Shown here one piece after another: positions 1 through 8,117 of a stretch of 64,000 nucleotides of DNA. The stretch comes from Pontiellaceae bacterium B12227 (GTDB taxonomy: Bacteria > Verrucomicrobiota > Kiritimatiellia > Kiritimatiellales > Pontiellaceae): positions 1 to 64,000 of the forward strand of contig JAROAZ010000028.1 of NCBI GenBank assembly GCA_029432775.1. Direction: 5' to 3'. Every line of letters begins with the position of its first letter. The first letter of the stretch is position 1. The position numbers and the translations under genes were made by a program. Under the pieces are notes generated by a model. The model saw only the letters and a program-made list of their open reading frames with translations. It did not search any database and was not told the DNA's origin.

Positions 1-357
1 CCTGCTTAGCTTCGGAGCAGGCGGGACGCCTGCGGTACGAAAGCGTTGCAGTTGAGCGAACGAATTAAAATCGATCTCGTCGCAGAGCGTCAGCAGCTCT
101 TCAAAGTCGGCTTGAGAGTAAGCGGCCGCATACGCATGCACTTCCTTGCCGAATTCCTCGCGGCCGAGGCGCGCTTCCCACGGTGAGCTGGCGCAGACTC
201 CGTCGAGATAGTTTCTAATCATTGGAAACATCGGCCAGAGGGCAAAGCCCTTGAGCGCCAGCAGCACCTTGCAACCGGTCCGCTCTTTAACGGAGGCAAG
301 GATCTCGCAGTTACGGCGGATCAGTGCTTCATCAACGATAAAGGTGGGCGTTTTCAT
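1..357 (-). CDS. nspC: carboxynorspermidine/carboxyspermidine decarboxylase, partial (N-terminal 119 codons)
   Basis: A PLP-dependent fold-III decarboxylase that removes the carboxyl group from carboxy(nor)spermidine to give (nor)spermidine, the last step of the alternative polyamine pathway. The visible N-terminus has FIVDEALIRRN, then LLALKGFALW with the PLP lysine, then ASSPWEARLGREEFGKEVHA, all typical of NspC. The rest lies beyond the left edge. The start shown is ATG at 357. An in-frame ATG at 363 overlaps the stop of the upstream ATPase gene as ATGA, so translational coupling is possible. The residues at the left edge (RTAGVPPAP) are encoded by a hairpin repeat of a kind otherwise seen between genes, so they may be an insertion. 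The partner dehydrogenase is at 3318-4514 and arginine decarboxylase at 10020-12008. Confidence 0.9.
   Translation of the reverse strand, partial: MKTPTFIVDEALIRRNCEILASVKERTGCKVLLALKGFALWPMFPMIRNYLDGVCASSPWEARLGREEFGKEVHAYAAAYSQADFEELLTLCDEIDFNSFAQLQRFRTAGVPPAPKLSR
18..34. repeat. short hairpin repeat inside nspC
   Basis: A perfect 7-bp stem with a 3-nt loop, GCAGGCG-GGA-CGCCTGC, lies inside the nspC reading frame. It has the same layout as the second hairpin at 62802-62850, and the bases after it (ggtac against gctac) also resemble that copy. It is probably a dispersed intergenic-type repeat that landed in a coding frame. Confidence 0.5.
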
Positions 358-359
358 TT

Positions 360-1547
360 TCATAATAATTGTGAAAGCAGGGTCTGGGCGGGAACGACCG
401 CCGGGGTTTTTAGGGAGAAACAATCGATCTCCTGATAGGGAAGATTGATTACAGTTTGGAGCGCGTGCGGCGCGCTGAGCATTTTTTGGAAATACTCAAG
501 TTGTGGGGAGATGGTGGTTTCGGAGGTTTTGGCCTCGATTAATGCCCAGGGCACTCCATCTGATGCAATCAGGAAATCGACCTCTCGCTTTTCCTTGGTG
601 CGGATAAAGTGAAGGCTAAAGTCGCCCAGTCCTGTATCGTTCCAACCTTCAACGGCTTTGAGCAACGCGCATGCGATAAGGTTTTCGTTTCGCTTCCCTG
701 GATCCGTGATTCGTGACCAGTCACCGAGAAATATTTTGGGTTCTTTCGCGATGGAGCGGGAGATATTCTTTGTCCACGGGCGCAGGGTGAAGCAGTAGGA
801 AAGCTGCTGGAGCAGGACGATCCATCGCTGTACCGACTCAACCGATGCACGGAGGGTTCGGGCGAAGGAAGAATAGTTGAGCGAGTTTGTTGCATTCAGA
901 AGTATGAGCTCGGAGAGCAGTTCGATTTTTGCAATGTCGTACGCTTTGCCCAGGGAGCGAATGTCTTCGTGGAAAAGGCGTTCCTGACGCGTACGACTCC
1001 ACTGGCGGTGGAAGCGTTTGTCGGCTTTCAGCAATGGTTGGGGAAAGCCGCCAAACTCTATCAGGGCATCCCATGTAGATGGATCTATTTTTTTGGGCGG
1101 ATGGATGGTTTCTCCCGTAAATTCCGTTCGTGCCAGTTCGGCAGTCGAAAATGGAAACATTTGCAGGTGGAAGTAGCGCCCCAGAATGCTGTCTCCACCC
1201 TTTCGATAGGTGTCGAGTCGAGTGCTTCCGGTAACCATGATTTTCCAATCGAGCTTGCTGCGCAAGTCGTAGAATCCCTTGATAAAATTCTTCCAGTCGG
1301 TGTATTTGTGAAGCTCGTCAAATACAATCATTTGGTTGGGCATGGCATTGAGACGTGTTGACAGGTGGCGTTGCCCCTGAATGATATCCAACCGGTCTTC
1401 CTGTACGTCCCAGTCAAGATATAGCCCGTCGCCGACTATGTTTTTTGCGCTGGTTGTTTTCCCCACTTGGCGAGCACCAGAGATAAACAGCATTTCTCCA
1501 TTTCGCTCAAAATGATCAGCAATGATGGATTCGTATACCCTTTTCAT
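360..1547 (-). CDS. AAA ATPase with DUF4143-type C-terminus
   Basis: 395 aa. Walker A is GARQVGKTT (residues 24-32), Walker B is MIVFDE (73-78), a sensor-like VTGSTRLDTYR follows, and the C-terminus has EVDFLIASDG...LIEAK, which resembles the nuclease-like DUF4143 fold. Proteins of this type are widespread and mostly uncharacterised; toxin-antitoxin-like or DNA-handling roles have been proposed. It lies between nspC (2-bp gap or ATGA overlap) and an FAD oxidoreductase, so it interrupts what would otherwise be a polyamine gene pair. A second family member is at 54077-55270. The function is unknown. Confidence 0.85.
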   Translation of the reverse strand: MKRVYESIIADHFERNGEMLFISGARQVGKTTSAKNIVGDGLYLDWDVQEDRLDIIQGQRHLSTRLNAMPNQMIVFDELHKYTDWKNFIKGFYDLRSKLDWKIMVTGSTRLDTYRKGGDSILGRYFHLQMFPFSTAELARTEFTGETIHPPKKIDPSTWDALIEFGGFPQPLLKADKRFHRQWSRTRQERLFHEDIRSLGKAYDIAKIELLSELILLNATNSLNYSSFARTLRASVESVQRWIVLLQQLSYCFTLRPWTKNISRSIAKEPKIFLGDWSRITDPGKRNENLIACALLKAVEGWNDTGLGDFSLHFIRTKEKREVDFLIASDGVPWALIEAKTSETTISPQLEYFQKMLSAPHALQTVINLPYQEIDCFSLKTPAVVPAQTLLSQLL

Positions 1548-1650
1548 AAGATGTCTAGTATCAGATGAATCGAAAAATGGTCAAGGCCATTATTCGATCC
1601 ATCTAAAAATGGCCAATACGGATTTGTTGAGTAAATCGGCTGAATCTCGT

Positions 1651-3228
1651 TTATCGCAAGGCGTATTCTTCGGCGAGCTTCATGCCGTCGAGGGCAGAGC
1701 TGACGATGCCGCCGGCATAACCGGCTCCTTCGCCGCAGGGATAGAGCCCTTTGATTCCGGATTCGCCGTTCCGATCCCGAAGAATGCGGACCGGGCTGGA
1801 GCTGCGGGTTTCGGAGGCATAGAGCAGGGCATGCTCCAGCGGGGTGCGGTTCAGTTCGCCCAGCATTTTCGGCAGGGCGGATTCCAGTGTATGGGAAACG
1901 AATTCGGGAAGGAGGTCCTGCAGTAAAGCGGGGGCAGCCTGTTGGCAGGAGCGCGCTTCGGGCAGGTCTCCCTTTTTGCGTTCGAGGAAGTCGATGAGGC
2001 GTGCGGCCGGAAGGCCGTAGTTTCCTCCGCCGGATGCGAAGGCGGCGCGCTCCATGCGCTTCTGGAATTCAATGCCCGCTAATGCCGGATTTCCAGCCAT
2101 TGGAAAGTCGGCAACATCGACCGGCACGAGCATGGCCGCATTGCCGAAGGGTTCGGCGCGGGCGGAGAGGCTCATGCCGTTGGAGGTGATGAGTCCTTCG
2201 GATGAGGCACAGGAAATGACTTCCCCGCCGGGGCACATGCAGAAACTGTAGCAACGCCGGGCATGCTCCTCCTCTTTACGGGTCAGCCTGAAGCTGGCAC
2301 TTCCAAGGGCTGGAAGTTCGGCCCATTTGCCGTATTGCGCCACGTTGATGTCGGTTTGCGGAATTTCAAGCCGCACACCGACGGCAAAGGGCTTGGCTTC
2401 GAGCGGAACGCCGGCTTCGGCGAGCAGTTCATAGACATCGCGCGCGCTGTGGCCGGTCGCCAGAAAAACGGCATCGGTCCGGATCTCTTTGCCGGAAACG
2501 GTCACTCCGCGCACGGCCCCGTTTTCAATGTGGAGCTTTTCGAGTTTGGAGTTGAACGCGAAGGCTCCGCCCAGCTCCCAGATGCGTTTTCGGATCACAG
2601 GAATAATCTGCGTGAGATCATCGGTGCCGATATGCGGCATGGAATCGATCAGAATATCCGAGGTGGCTCCGCAGGCGACCAGCGTTTCAAAAAAGCGGCG
2701 GATGCGGGCGCGGTCTTTGGAGCGCGCCGTCAGTTTTCCGTCGGAGAAAAGGCCGGCTCCGCCTTCGCCGTAGAGCACGTTGCTTTCGGGATTCAGGTTG
2801 CCGTTTTTCCAATAGTCGGAAACTTGTGCCTCGCGTTCCGGCGTTTCGGCACCGCGCTCAATCAGCAGGGGTTTGTGCCCGGCTTCGGCCAGCGTCAGTG
2901 CGGCCATGAGTCCGGCCGGACCGGCGCCTATTATGATGGGGGGATTCTCCGAAGGGGTAATTTTCGGATAGGCCGGTGCGGGGGACGGGGGCGGTGCTTT
3001 TTCCACCTGGTTCGGGACGATTCTCGGCGGCTTGCCGCGATGATCCACCTCTACAGAAAGAATATAGGTCGGCTGCCGATCCTTTTTCCGGGCGTCGAGC
3101 GAACGGCGCAGAATTTCCAGGTTGGAAAGCTGTTCTTTGCCGCAGCGCAGTTTGCGGCATACGGCTTTAAGCACATCGGATTCGCCGTAGTTCAGGCGCA
3201 CGTTTAGTTGGTTGATTCGTAATCTCAT
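1651..3228 (-). CDS. FAD-dependent oxidoreductase (uncharacterised dehydrogenase family, COG2509-like)
   Basis: 525 aa. After an N-terminal domain of about 90 residues there is a dinucleotide-binding motif, IIIGAGPAGLMAALTLAEAG (98-117), then GGAGLFSDGKLT, a Cys-containing YSFCMCPGGEVI segment, and the C-terminal FAD motif YPCGEGAGYAGGI. This domain order fits the family of predicted FAD dehydrogenases whose substrate is unknown. Two copies of the TTCCA-N5-TGGAA motif lie in frame and encode PMAGN and PALG. It is transcribed away from the carboxynorspermidine synthase gene, from which a hairpin repeat (3240-3311) separates it. Confidence 0.85.
   Translation of the reverse strand: MRLRINQLNVRLNYGESDVLKAVCRKLRCGKEQLSNLEILRRSLDARKKDRQPTYILSVEVDHRGKPPRIVPNQVEKAPPPSPAPAYPKITPSENPPIIIGAGPAGLMAALTLAEAGHKPLLIERGAETPEREAQVSDYWKNGNLNPESNVLYGEGGAGLFSDGKLTARSKDRARIRRFFETLVACGATSDILIDSMPHIGTDDLTQIIPVIRKRIWELGGAFAFNSKLEKLHIENGAVRGVTVSGKEIRTDAVFLATGHSARDVYELLAEAGVPLEAKPFAVGVRLEIPQTDINVAQYGKWAELPALGSASFRLTRKEEEHARRCYSFCMCPGGEVISCASSEGLITSNGMSLSARAEPFGNAAMLVPVDVADFPMAGNPALAGIEFQKRMERAAFASGGGNYGLPAARLIDFLERKKGDLPEARSCQQAAPALLQDLLPEFVSHTLESALPKMLGELNRTPLEHALLYASETRSSSPVRILRDRNGESGIKGLYPCGEGAGYAGGIVSSALDGMKLAEEYALR
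2091..2105. repeat. TTCCA-N5-TGGAA motif copy
   Basis: TTCCAGCCATTGGAA inside the FAD oxidoreductase gene; on the minus strand it encodes PMAGN. Confidence 0.85.
2301..2315. repeat. TTCCA-N5-TGGAA motif copy
   Basis: TTCCAAGGGCTGGAA inside the FAD oxidoreductase gene; in frame it encodes PALG. Confidence 0.8.
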
Positions 3229-3239
3229 TTATTGAATTT

Positions 3240-3311
3240 GCCACAAAGAGCACAAAAAGGCACGAAAAGCCGTGCGCCGGTATTTTGTGATTCTTTGTGC
3301 CCTTTCGTGGC
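3240..3311. repeat. intergenic inverted repeat of the cacaaag/ctttgtg type
   Basis: A run of GCCACAAAGAGCACAAAAAG is mirrored at the other end by CTTTGTGCCCTTTCGTGGC, making a long imperfect hairpin that fills the gap between two genes on the same strand. Similar AAAG-rich hairpins occur between genes in many environmental bacteria. The copies at 8026-8114 and 26836-26906 have the same layout but a different sequence. Confidence 0.7.
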
Positions 3312-3317
3312 GAACTG

Positions 3318-4514
3318 TTAATCCAGTTGGGCGACGGGGCCTTCGATCACTTTCCAAGGCAGTCCGTATTGGTTGAGGTCGTCCATGAAGGGATCGGGAT
3401 CCATCTGTTCGATGTTGAAGACACCGGAGCCGGTCCATTTTTTCTCTAAGAGCATTTTGGAGCCGATCATGCAGGGCACGCCGGTGGTGTAGGAAATGGC
3501 TTGCGATTGCACTTCGGCGTAACATTCCTCGTGATCGCAGGTGTTGTAAACAGTAACGGTCTTCTCTTTGCCGTCTTTCAGGCCGGTGACCTGACAGCCG
3601 ATCCACGTCTTGCCTTTAGTGCGGGGGCCGAGCGAGGCGGGGTCGGGCAGGAGCGTTTTGAGGAACTGCAGCGGGATAATTTTCTGTCCGTTGAATTCCA
3701 CTTCGTCGATGCGGGTCATGCCGACGTTGCCGAGCACTTCGAGGTGCTTGAGGTAGGAATCGCCGAAGCTCATCCAAAAGCGGGCGCGCTTGAGGCCGGG
3801 GATATGTTTGCCAAGCGATTCGAGTTCCTCGTGATACATCAGGTAGATATTCGGATTTCCGATGTTTTCAGGCACCTCGAACGATCGTTTAACGGAAAGG
3901 GGCTCGGTTTCGATCCACTCGCCGTTTTCCCAGTAGCGGCCTTTGGCCGTGACTTCGCGGATGTTGATTTCCGGATTAAAGTTGGTGGCAAAGGGATAGC
4001 CGTGGTCGCCGGCGTTGACGTCGATGATATCGATGGTGTGAATCTCGTCGAGATGATGTTTCTGGATGTAGGTGCAGAAAACCGAGGTGACGCCGGGGTC
4101 GAAGCCGGAGCCCAGCAGGGCCATCAGGCCGGCTTCTTTGAAGCGCTCGTGATATTCCCACTGCCACTTATATTCAAATTTGGCGGTGTCTTCCGGCTCA
4201 TAGTTGGCGGTGTCGAGATAGGATACGCCGGTTTCCAGACAGGCATCCATGATGTGCAGATCCTGATAGGGCAGGGCGACGTTGATCACCAGCTCCGGGC
4301 CGAAACTTTTAATCAGCTCCACCAGCTCCGGCACGTTGTCGGCATCGACCTGTGCGGTCTGGATCGGCCGGTCGAGCTGGGCGGCAATCGCATCGCACTT
4401 CGACTTCGTGCGGCTCGCCAGCATGATTTCTGAAAACACCTCCGGCAACGCGGCACATTTATGCACAACTACGCCGCTGACTCCACCGGCCCCGATAATC
4501 AAAACTCTAGACAT
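3318..4514 (-). CDS. saccharopine-dehydrogenase-like carboxynorspermidine/carboxyspermidine synthase
   Basis: 398 aa. In this pathway the enzyme condenses a diamine (putrescine or diaminopropane) with aspartate semialdehyde using NADPH to give carboxyspermidine or carboxynorspermidine, the substrate of NspC. An N-terminal Rossmann motif, VLIIGAGGVSGVVVHKCA (4-21), is followed by the LYS9/LYS1-like body with VINVALPYQD, YLDTANYEPED and ALLGSGFDPGVTSVF. The length matches the CASDH family. It lies near nspC, although two unrelated genes separate them. A lysine-pathway saccharopine dehydrogenase is the alternative, made less likely by the nspC neighbour. Confidence 0.88.
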   Translation of the reverse strand: MSRVLIIGAGGVSGVVVHKCAALPEVFSEIMLASRTKSKCDAIAAQLDRPIQTAQVDADNVPELVELIKSFGPELVINVALPYQDLHIMDACLETGVSYLDTANYEPEDTAKFEYKWQWEYHERFKEAGLMALLGSGFDPGVTSVFCTYIQKHHLDEIHTIDIIDVNAGDHGYPFATNFNPEINIREVTAKGRYWENGEWIETEPLSVKRSFEVPENIGNPNIYLMYHEELESLGKHIPGLKRARFWMSFGDSYLKHLEVLGNVGMTRIDEVEFNGQKIIPLQFLKTLLPDPASLGPRTKGKTWIGCQVTGLKDGKEKTVTVYNTCDHEECYAEVQSQAISYTTGVPCMIGSKMLLEKKWTGSGVFNIEQMDPDPFMDDLNQYGLPWKVIEGPVAQLD

Positions 4515-4573
4515 CTTCTATACTCCTGAAAAATGAAAAATGCTTGATAGCCGAGCAGATTCAATTTTGCAAT

Positions 4574-5443
4574 CTAATGTTTAAACTGGCTTCGGTGGGT
4601 CAGTTTGCGCTCGCGGAACTCGGCCGGAGCTAATGTGCTGATTTGTTTGAAGACGCGGCTGAAATAGGCCCGGTTCGGGAAGCCGGTCGACTCCGCAATC
4701 TGGTCGATCGAGAGGTCGGAGTGTTCCAACAGATAGCCGGCCCGGCTGATGCGGATCTGATTAACATAGCGCGCCGGCGAGGTGTGCAGGTATCGGCTGA
4801 ACAGGCGGCAGAGCGTCTCGACGCTGATGCCGGCTTCGGAGGCCAGTTGTTCGTTGGGAAGCTTTTGATCCAACCGCTGGCTGATGGCCTGAACGATGGT
4901 CTGCAGTTTGCCGGGCAGCGGACCGGCCCAGTCGATATCGCGGTGACTGATGCAGAGGTGCAGCAGCGCGAGACTCCGGTGAAAGATCCGATCCGCCTTG
5001 ACGGTTCCTTCGACGATTTCATCTGACAGATTCCGGATCAGCTGAAGCTGCTGGTCGGTGGGCTGAAGGATGACAGGGATCTGCTGTTGCGGCATCAGGC
5101 GTTTGCCCAGACTGAAATGCAGCCAGAGGCTTCTGACAGGTTTCGTGCTGCAGCATTGAAGCAGGATATGATCGGGAATCAGCAGGACCCGGTCCGGTGT
5201 CAGGTCGTACTTTTTCCCGCTTAGTTCGACATGGTGGCCCGGTTCGAAATTATAATATAATCGCCAGAAGGGGCTCAGAACATTTGGAAAATTCCAGCAG
5301 GAATTGTTCGGCACGCTCCCCGCTTCGTGCAGAACAGGCGTTTCGGCGGAGGGTGAGATTCCCAGCGGGGTAAATTCTATTCCGTTGCCGGAGTACGGGT
5401 TTTCATAGGCCCCTGAATTAGCGATATTGACAGAATCAGACAT
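4574..5443 (-). CDS. AraC-family transcriptional regulator
   Basis: 289 aa. The N-terminal cupin-like sensing half contains HHVELSGKKYDLTPDRVLLI. The C-terminal two-HTH AraC domain (about 185-285) contains LPNEQLASEAGISVETLCRLF and the signature DQIAESTGFPNRAYFSRVFK. It is divergent from the fatty-acid desaturase gene, with 87 bp between the two starts, so it may control that gene and itself from the shared region. The ligand cannot be told from the sequence; the layout is typical of sugar-responsive members. Confidence 0.9.
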   Translation of the reverse strand: MSDSVNIANSGAYENPYSGNGIEFTPLGISPSAETPVLHEAGSVPNNSCWNFPNVLSPFWRLYYNFEPGHHVELSGKKYDLTPDRVLLIPDHILLQCCSTKPVRSLWLHFSLGKRLMPQQQIPVILQPTDQQLQLIRNLSDEIVEGTVKADRIFHRSLALLHLCISHRDIDWAGPLPGKLQTIVQAISQRLDQKLPNEQLASEAGISVETLCRLFSRYLHTSPARYVNQIRISRAGYLLEHSDLSIDQIAESTGFPNRAYFSRVFKQISTLAPAEFRERKLTHRSQFKH

Positions 5444-5530
5444 AAGATTGAATGGTGCGGATATAGCCAGATTGAAGGAGCAATGTAAACGTCGTTTCGC
5501 TGTTGAGATGAATTATAAACAGGAGGCGTT

Positions 5531-6535
5531 ATGCCTGAGATTGTTGAAGAAAAGGTAAACTGGTATCGGAGCCCGATTGATAAAGCGGTGCGCAAAGAGC
5601 TGATGGTGCGCAGCGATCTTCGTGGACTGGCCCACATCATTCCGCTGATATTGCTGTCGCTGGTTACAGGATGGGGCGTCTGGTATTCCGCTCACCATTT
5701 TCATTGGAGCATCACCCTGGTGGCCCTGTTTATTCATGGCACGTGCTTCACCTTTATCGGCGAGCATGCAGGCATTCACGAGCTTTCGCATGGGACCGTG
5801 TTTAAAACCAAATGGCTCAACGAGTTCTTCCTGAACTTCTGCGGGTTTATTGCATGGAAAAATGTGCATGTGTATCGTGCAAGCCACATACGGCACCACA
5901 TGGCGACGGTCCACTCGAACCAGGATCTTGAAGTGCCGCTGCCATGTAGAATCCCGCGCTGGAAATGGATCGGATACTATACGTTCGACTTCGACCGTTT
6001 TCTCGGGGCCAACTGGCAGATTATCAGGAACAGCTTCGGTATTCTGAGCGGTGAGTGGGAAAACTATCTCTTTCCCGAAGGTTCCAAAGATCGGAAAAAG
6101 GTCTTTGCGTATGCCCGTGCTGTTGTGGCCGGACAGCTGCTGATTGTGGCCGGCATCATATACCTACAGGACTGGATCCTGCTGCTGCTTTTCACATTTC
6201 CAACCTATGCCACCTGGCTGGCCTGGCTGGTTACAATTCCGCAGCATGCCGGCCTGAAGCCGGACACCCCGGATTTCCGGCTCTGCTGCCGCTCCGTGAA
6301 GGTCGATCCGTTTACACTCTTCCTGCATTGGAACATGGACTACCACGTGGAGCACCACATGTTTGCCGGGGTTCCGTTTTATAACCTGCCGAAACTGCGT
6401 GAAGAGATTAAGGACGACCTCCCACCGATGCGCAGCTTTTCCGATACCTGGAAAGAGATCCGGCAGACGTTGAAAAAGCAGCAGGGGGATCCGTCCTACT
6501 GTTACATTCCGGAACTGCCGAACGAGACGGCTTAG
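5531..6535 (+). CDS. membrane fatty-acid desaturase
   Basis: 334 aa integral membrane di-iron protein. All three histidine clusters of the family are present: HELSH (83-87), HIRHH (119-123) and HVEHH (272-276), with hydrophobic segments around 35-75 and 195-240. A strong ribosome-binding site, AGGAGG, precedes ATG 5531. Its role would be oxygen-dependent desaturation or hydroxylation of a lipid chain. That is noteworthy if the host is mainly anaerobic, as the rest of the gene content suggests. It converges on the next gene with a 4-bp overlap of the 3' ends. The exact substrate is unknown; carotenoid or sphingolipid hydroxylases share this motif pattern. Confidence 0.88.
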   Translation: MPEIVEEKVNWYRSPIDKAVRKELMVRSDLRGLAHIIPLILLSLVTGWGVWYSAHHFHWSITLVALFIHGTCFTFIGEHAGIHELSHGTVFKTKWLNEFFLNFCGFIAWKNVHVYRASHIRHHMATVHSNQDLEVPLPCRIPRWKWIGYYTFDFDRFLGANWQIIRNSFGILSGEWENYLFPEGSKDRKKVFAYARAVVAGQLLIVAGIIYLQDWILLLLFTFPTYATWLAWLVTIPQHAGLKPDTPDFRLCCRSVKVDPFTLFLHWNMDYHVEHHMFAGVPFYNLPKLREEIKDDLPPMRSFSDTWKEIRQTLKKQQGDPSYCYIPELPNETA

Positions 6536-7998
6536 GGGTTCGGTAGCGCGCGTTCGAGGCGGGCAATCAGTTCATCCACCTGTTCCGTGCCGACGGAAAT
6601 CCGGATCAGCCAGCGCGACGCCCCGGCGGACTCCGCCCATTCCAGTTCGTCATAGTGGGCCAGTAGCGTGAACGGGCAGCAGAGACTGAAGCTGGTTCCA
6701 AGGTTTGGACCTTTGGTAATTTCCAACGCGTCGTAAACGGCTTCAGTGTGCTTTTCGGCCTCCTTGAGCACAAAGGAGAAGAGCCCGCCGTAGCCGCCTT
6801 CCGGCCGACGAAAACGGTCATACATTTCGCGATCGGTGAAGGCTGGATAGTAGACGGTTTCCACGGCCGTATGGTTTTTTAGATATTCGCAAACGGCCAG
6901 CGAGGAGGTATTGATCTGCTCGACCCGTTCGCGGAAATCGCGGGAATCTTTTTCAAGCTGAATAACATCTGCTGCATGGAACGCATCCGGTTCGTAGATG
7001 GATTGCAATTGCTCCCGGAAAGCTGCTGCAAACGGAGCCTTGGAATTCAGGATCAAAGCACCGCCGAGCACATCGCTGGTGCCGGAGAAAAACTTGGTCA
7101 GGCTGACAGCCGTGACGTCGGATACCGGAAGCGTATTCTGGTTGATGCAGGCGCCGAGCGTTTCATCGATGATGAGCGGAAAATGGTGTTGGTCGGCCAG
7201 TGCCCGCAGCTTCGGCAGATCCACGCAGGCCAACAGCGGGTTGGTCGGAAACTCGCAGAAGAGTCCTCCCGCCTGGGTTGAAGTCAGTTTGGTTTCCAAT
7301 GATTGGAAATCGGCCGCGTCGCCCCGGGCATAAAACAGTGCCCGTTTGTGTCCCATTTTATTCTGGAGTTTCAACGTGTCGCCATAGGGGAAGGCATACT
7401 GCACCGTCGGGCAGCCGGGATGGATTTCCAGGGTGGCCAGGAAGGCGGCATTGATGGCCGACATGCCGGATGAGAAAAGGTAAACGTCTTCCGGCACTGC
7501 TCCGGTGAAAGCGGCTACGCGATCGATAATTTTGTTCCAGGCCTTGGACGCATCCGGCGCAGGCTCTTCGTTCAGCAGGGCTTCCGCACAGCGAGATGAA
7601 ATGCCTTCGCCGGCATGCTGCCAGTATTCTTTCGCATCGTCGGCACAGTCGTCAGGAAAGGAGATCAGGTTGTCGCGCAACTCGATCCTTGCATAGGGAT
7701 TATGATGCAGCAGATATTCACGGCAGCGTCTGGCCGCCTTGGCCGTAGCGTAGATTTGTACGGCTTCGTCGGCGTCTGTCTTGAATTTTTCAAAGGCCTG
7801 CTGGACGAGGGGGTGGTAGAAAAAACGCGGATAGCCGAGGGTCAGCTTTTCCATGGTGGCGGGATCTTTGGTTTCATAGCCAACCACATCCTGCCAGCGG
7901 GGCAGGCACATGGAGGCGGCGTGCTTGGTGTTCGGGATCGGTTTTCCCAAATCTTCGGCCCGCCAGAGCGGATTCTTTCGTAATTCTTCCTGAGGCAT
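6532..7998 (-). CDS. Cys/Met-metabolism PLP-dependent enzyme, long form
   Basis: 488 aa from the chosen start. It is a fold-I PLP enzyme with YLFSSGMSAINAAFLATLE (cofactor phosphate region), LLACVDLPKLRALADQHHFP, IIDETLGA and the Schiff-base lysine in SLTKFFSGTSDVLGGALILN. An N-terminal extension of about 150 residues precedes the catalytic core and is not seen in ordinary cystathionine gamma-synthases. The gene lies directly downstream of a standard-length family member (8118-9260). The start was set at 7998 because the ATG at 8040 lies in an intergenic hairpin repeat. One TTCCA-N5-TGGAA copy encodes FQSLE. The reaction is uncertain: trans-sulfuration or a related beta/gamma-elimination. Confidence 0.82.
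   Translation of the reverse strand: MPQEELRKNPLWRAEDLGKPIPNTKHAASMCLPRWQDVVGYETKDPATMEKLTLGYPRFFYHPLVQQAFEKFKTDADEAVQIYATAKAARRCREYLLHHNPYARIELRDNLISFPDDCADDAKEYWQHAGEGISSRCAEALLNEEPAPDASKAWNKIIDRVAAFTGAVPEDVYLFSSGMSAINAAFLATLEIHPGCPTVQYAFPYGDTLKLQNKMGHKRALFYARGDAADFQSLETKLTSTQAGGLFCEFPTNPLLACVDLPKLRALADQHHFPLIIDETLGACINQNTLPVSDVTAVSLTKFFSGTSDVLGGALILNSKAPFAAAFREQLQSIYEPDAFHAADVIQLEKDSRDFRERVEQINTSSLAVCEYLKNHTAVETVYYPAFTDREMYDRFRRPEGGYGGLFSFVLKEAEKHTEAVYDALEITKGPNLGTSFSLCCPFTLLAHYDELEWAESAGASRWLIRISVGTEQVDELIARLERALPNP
7294..7308. repeat. TTCCA-N5-TGGAA motif copy
   Basis: TTCCAATGATTGGAA inside the long PLP enzyme gene; on the minus strand it reads FQSLE. Confidence 0.9.
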
Positions 7999-8025
7999 AT
8001 TCTTATTCTGTTGGAGGAGTTGTTT

Positions 8026-8114
8026 GCCACAGATTAACACGGAAAAACTCGGATTCTTTTCGGGAAAAGTCAGTTAAGAATTCAAATCTGTGTTTATCCG
8101 TGTTCATCGGTGGC
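8026..8114. repeat. intergenic inverted repeat (gccacagatt / aatctgtg type)
   Basis: GCCACAGATTAACACGGA at one end is mirrored by AATCTGTGTTTATCCGTG and CGGTGGC at the other, filling the gap between the two PLP enzyme genes. Its layout resembles 3240-3311 and 26836-26906. Confidence 0.7.
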
Positions 8115-8117
8115 TTC

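Noticed and set aside
3116..3127. TTCCAGGTTGGAA as another copy of the 15-bp motif
   Set aside because: It is 2 bp shorter between the arms, so it does not fit the 5-bp spacer of all other copies.
7999..8040. Longer start for the PLP enzyme at 8040
   Set aside because: The upstream ATG lies in the inverted repeat 8026-8114; the homology-like part starts later.
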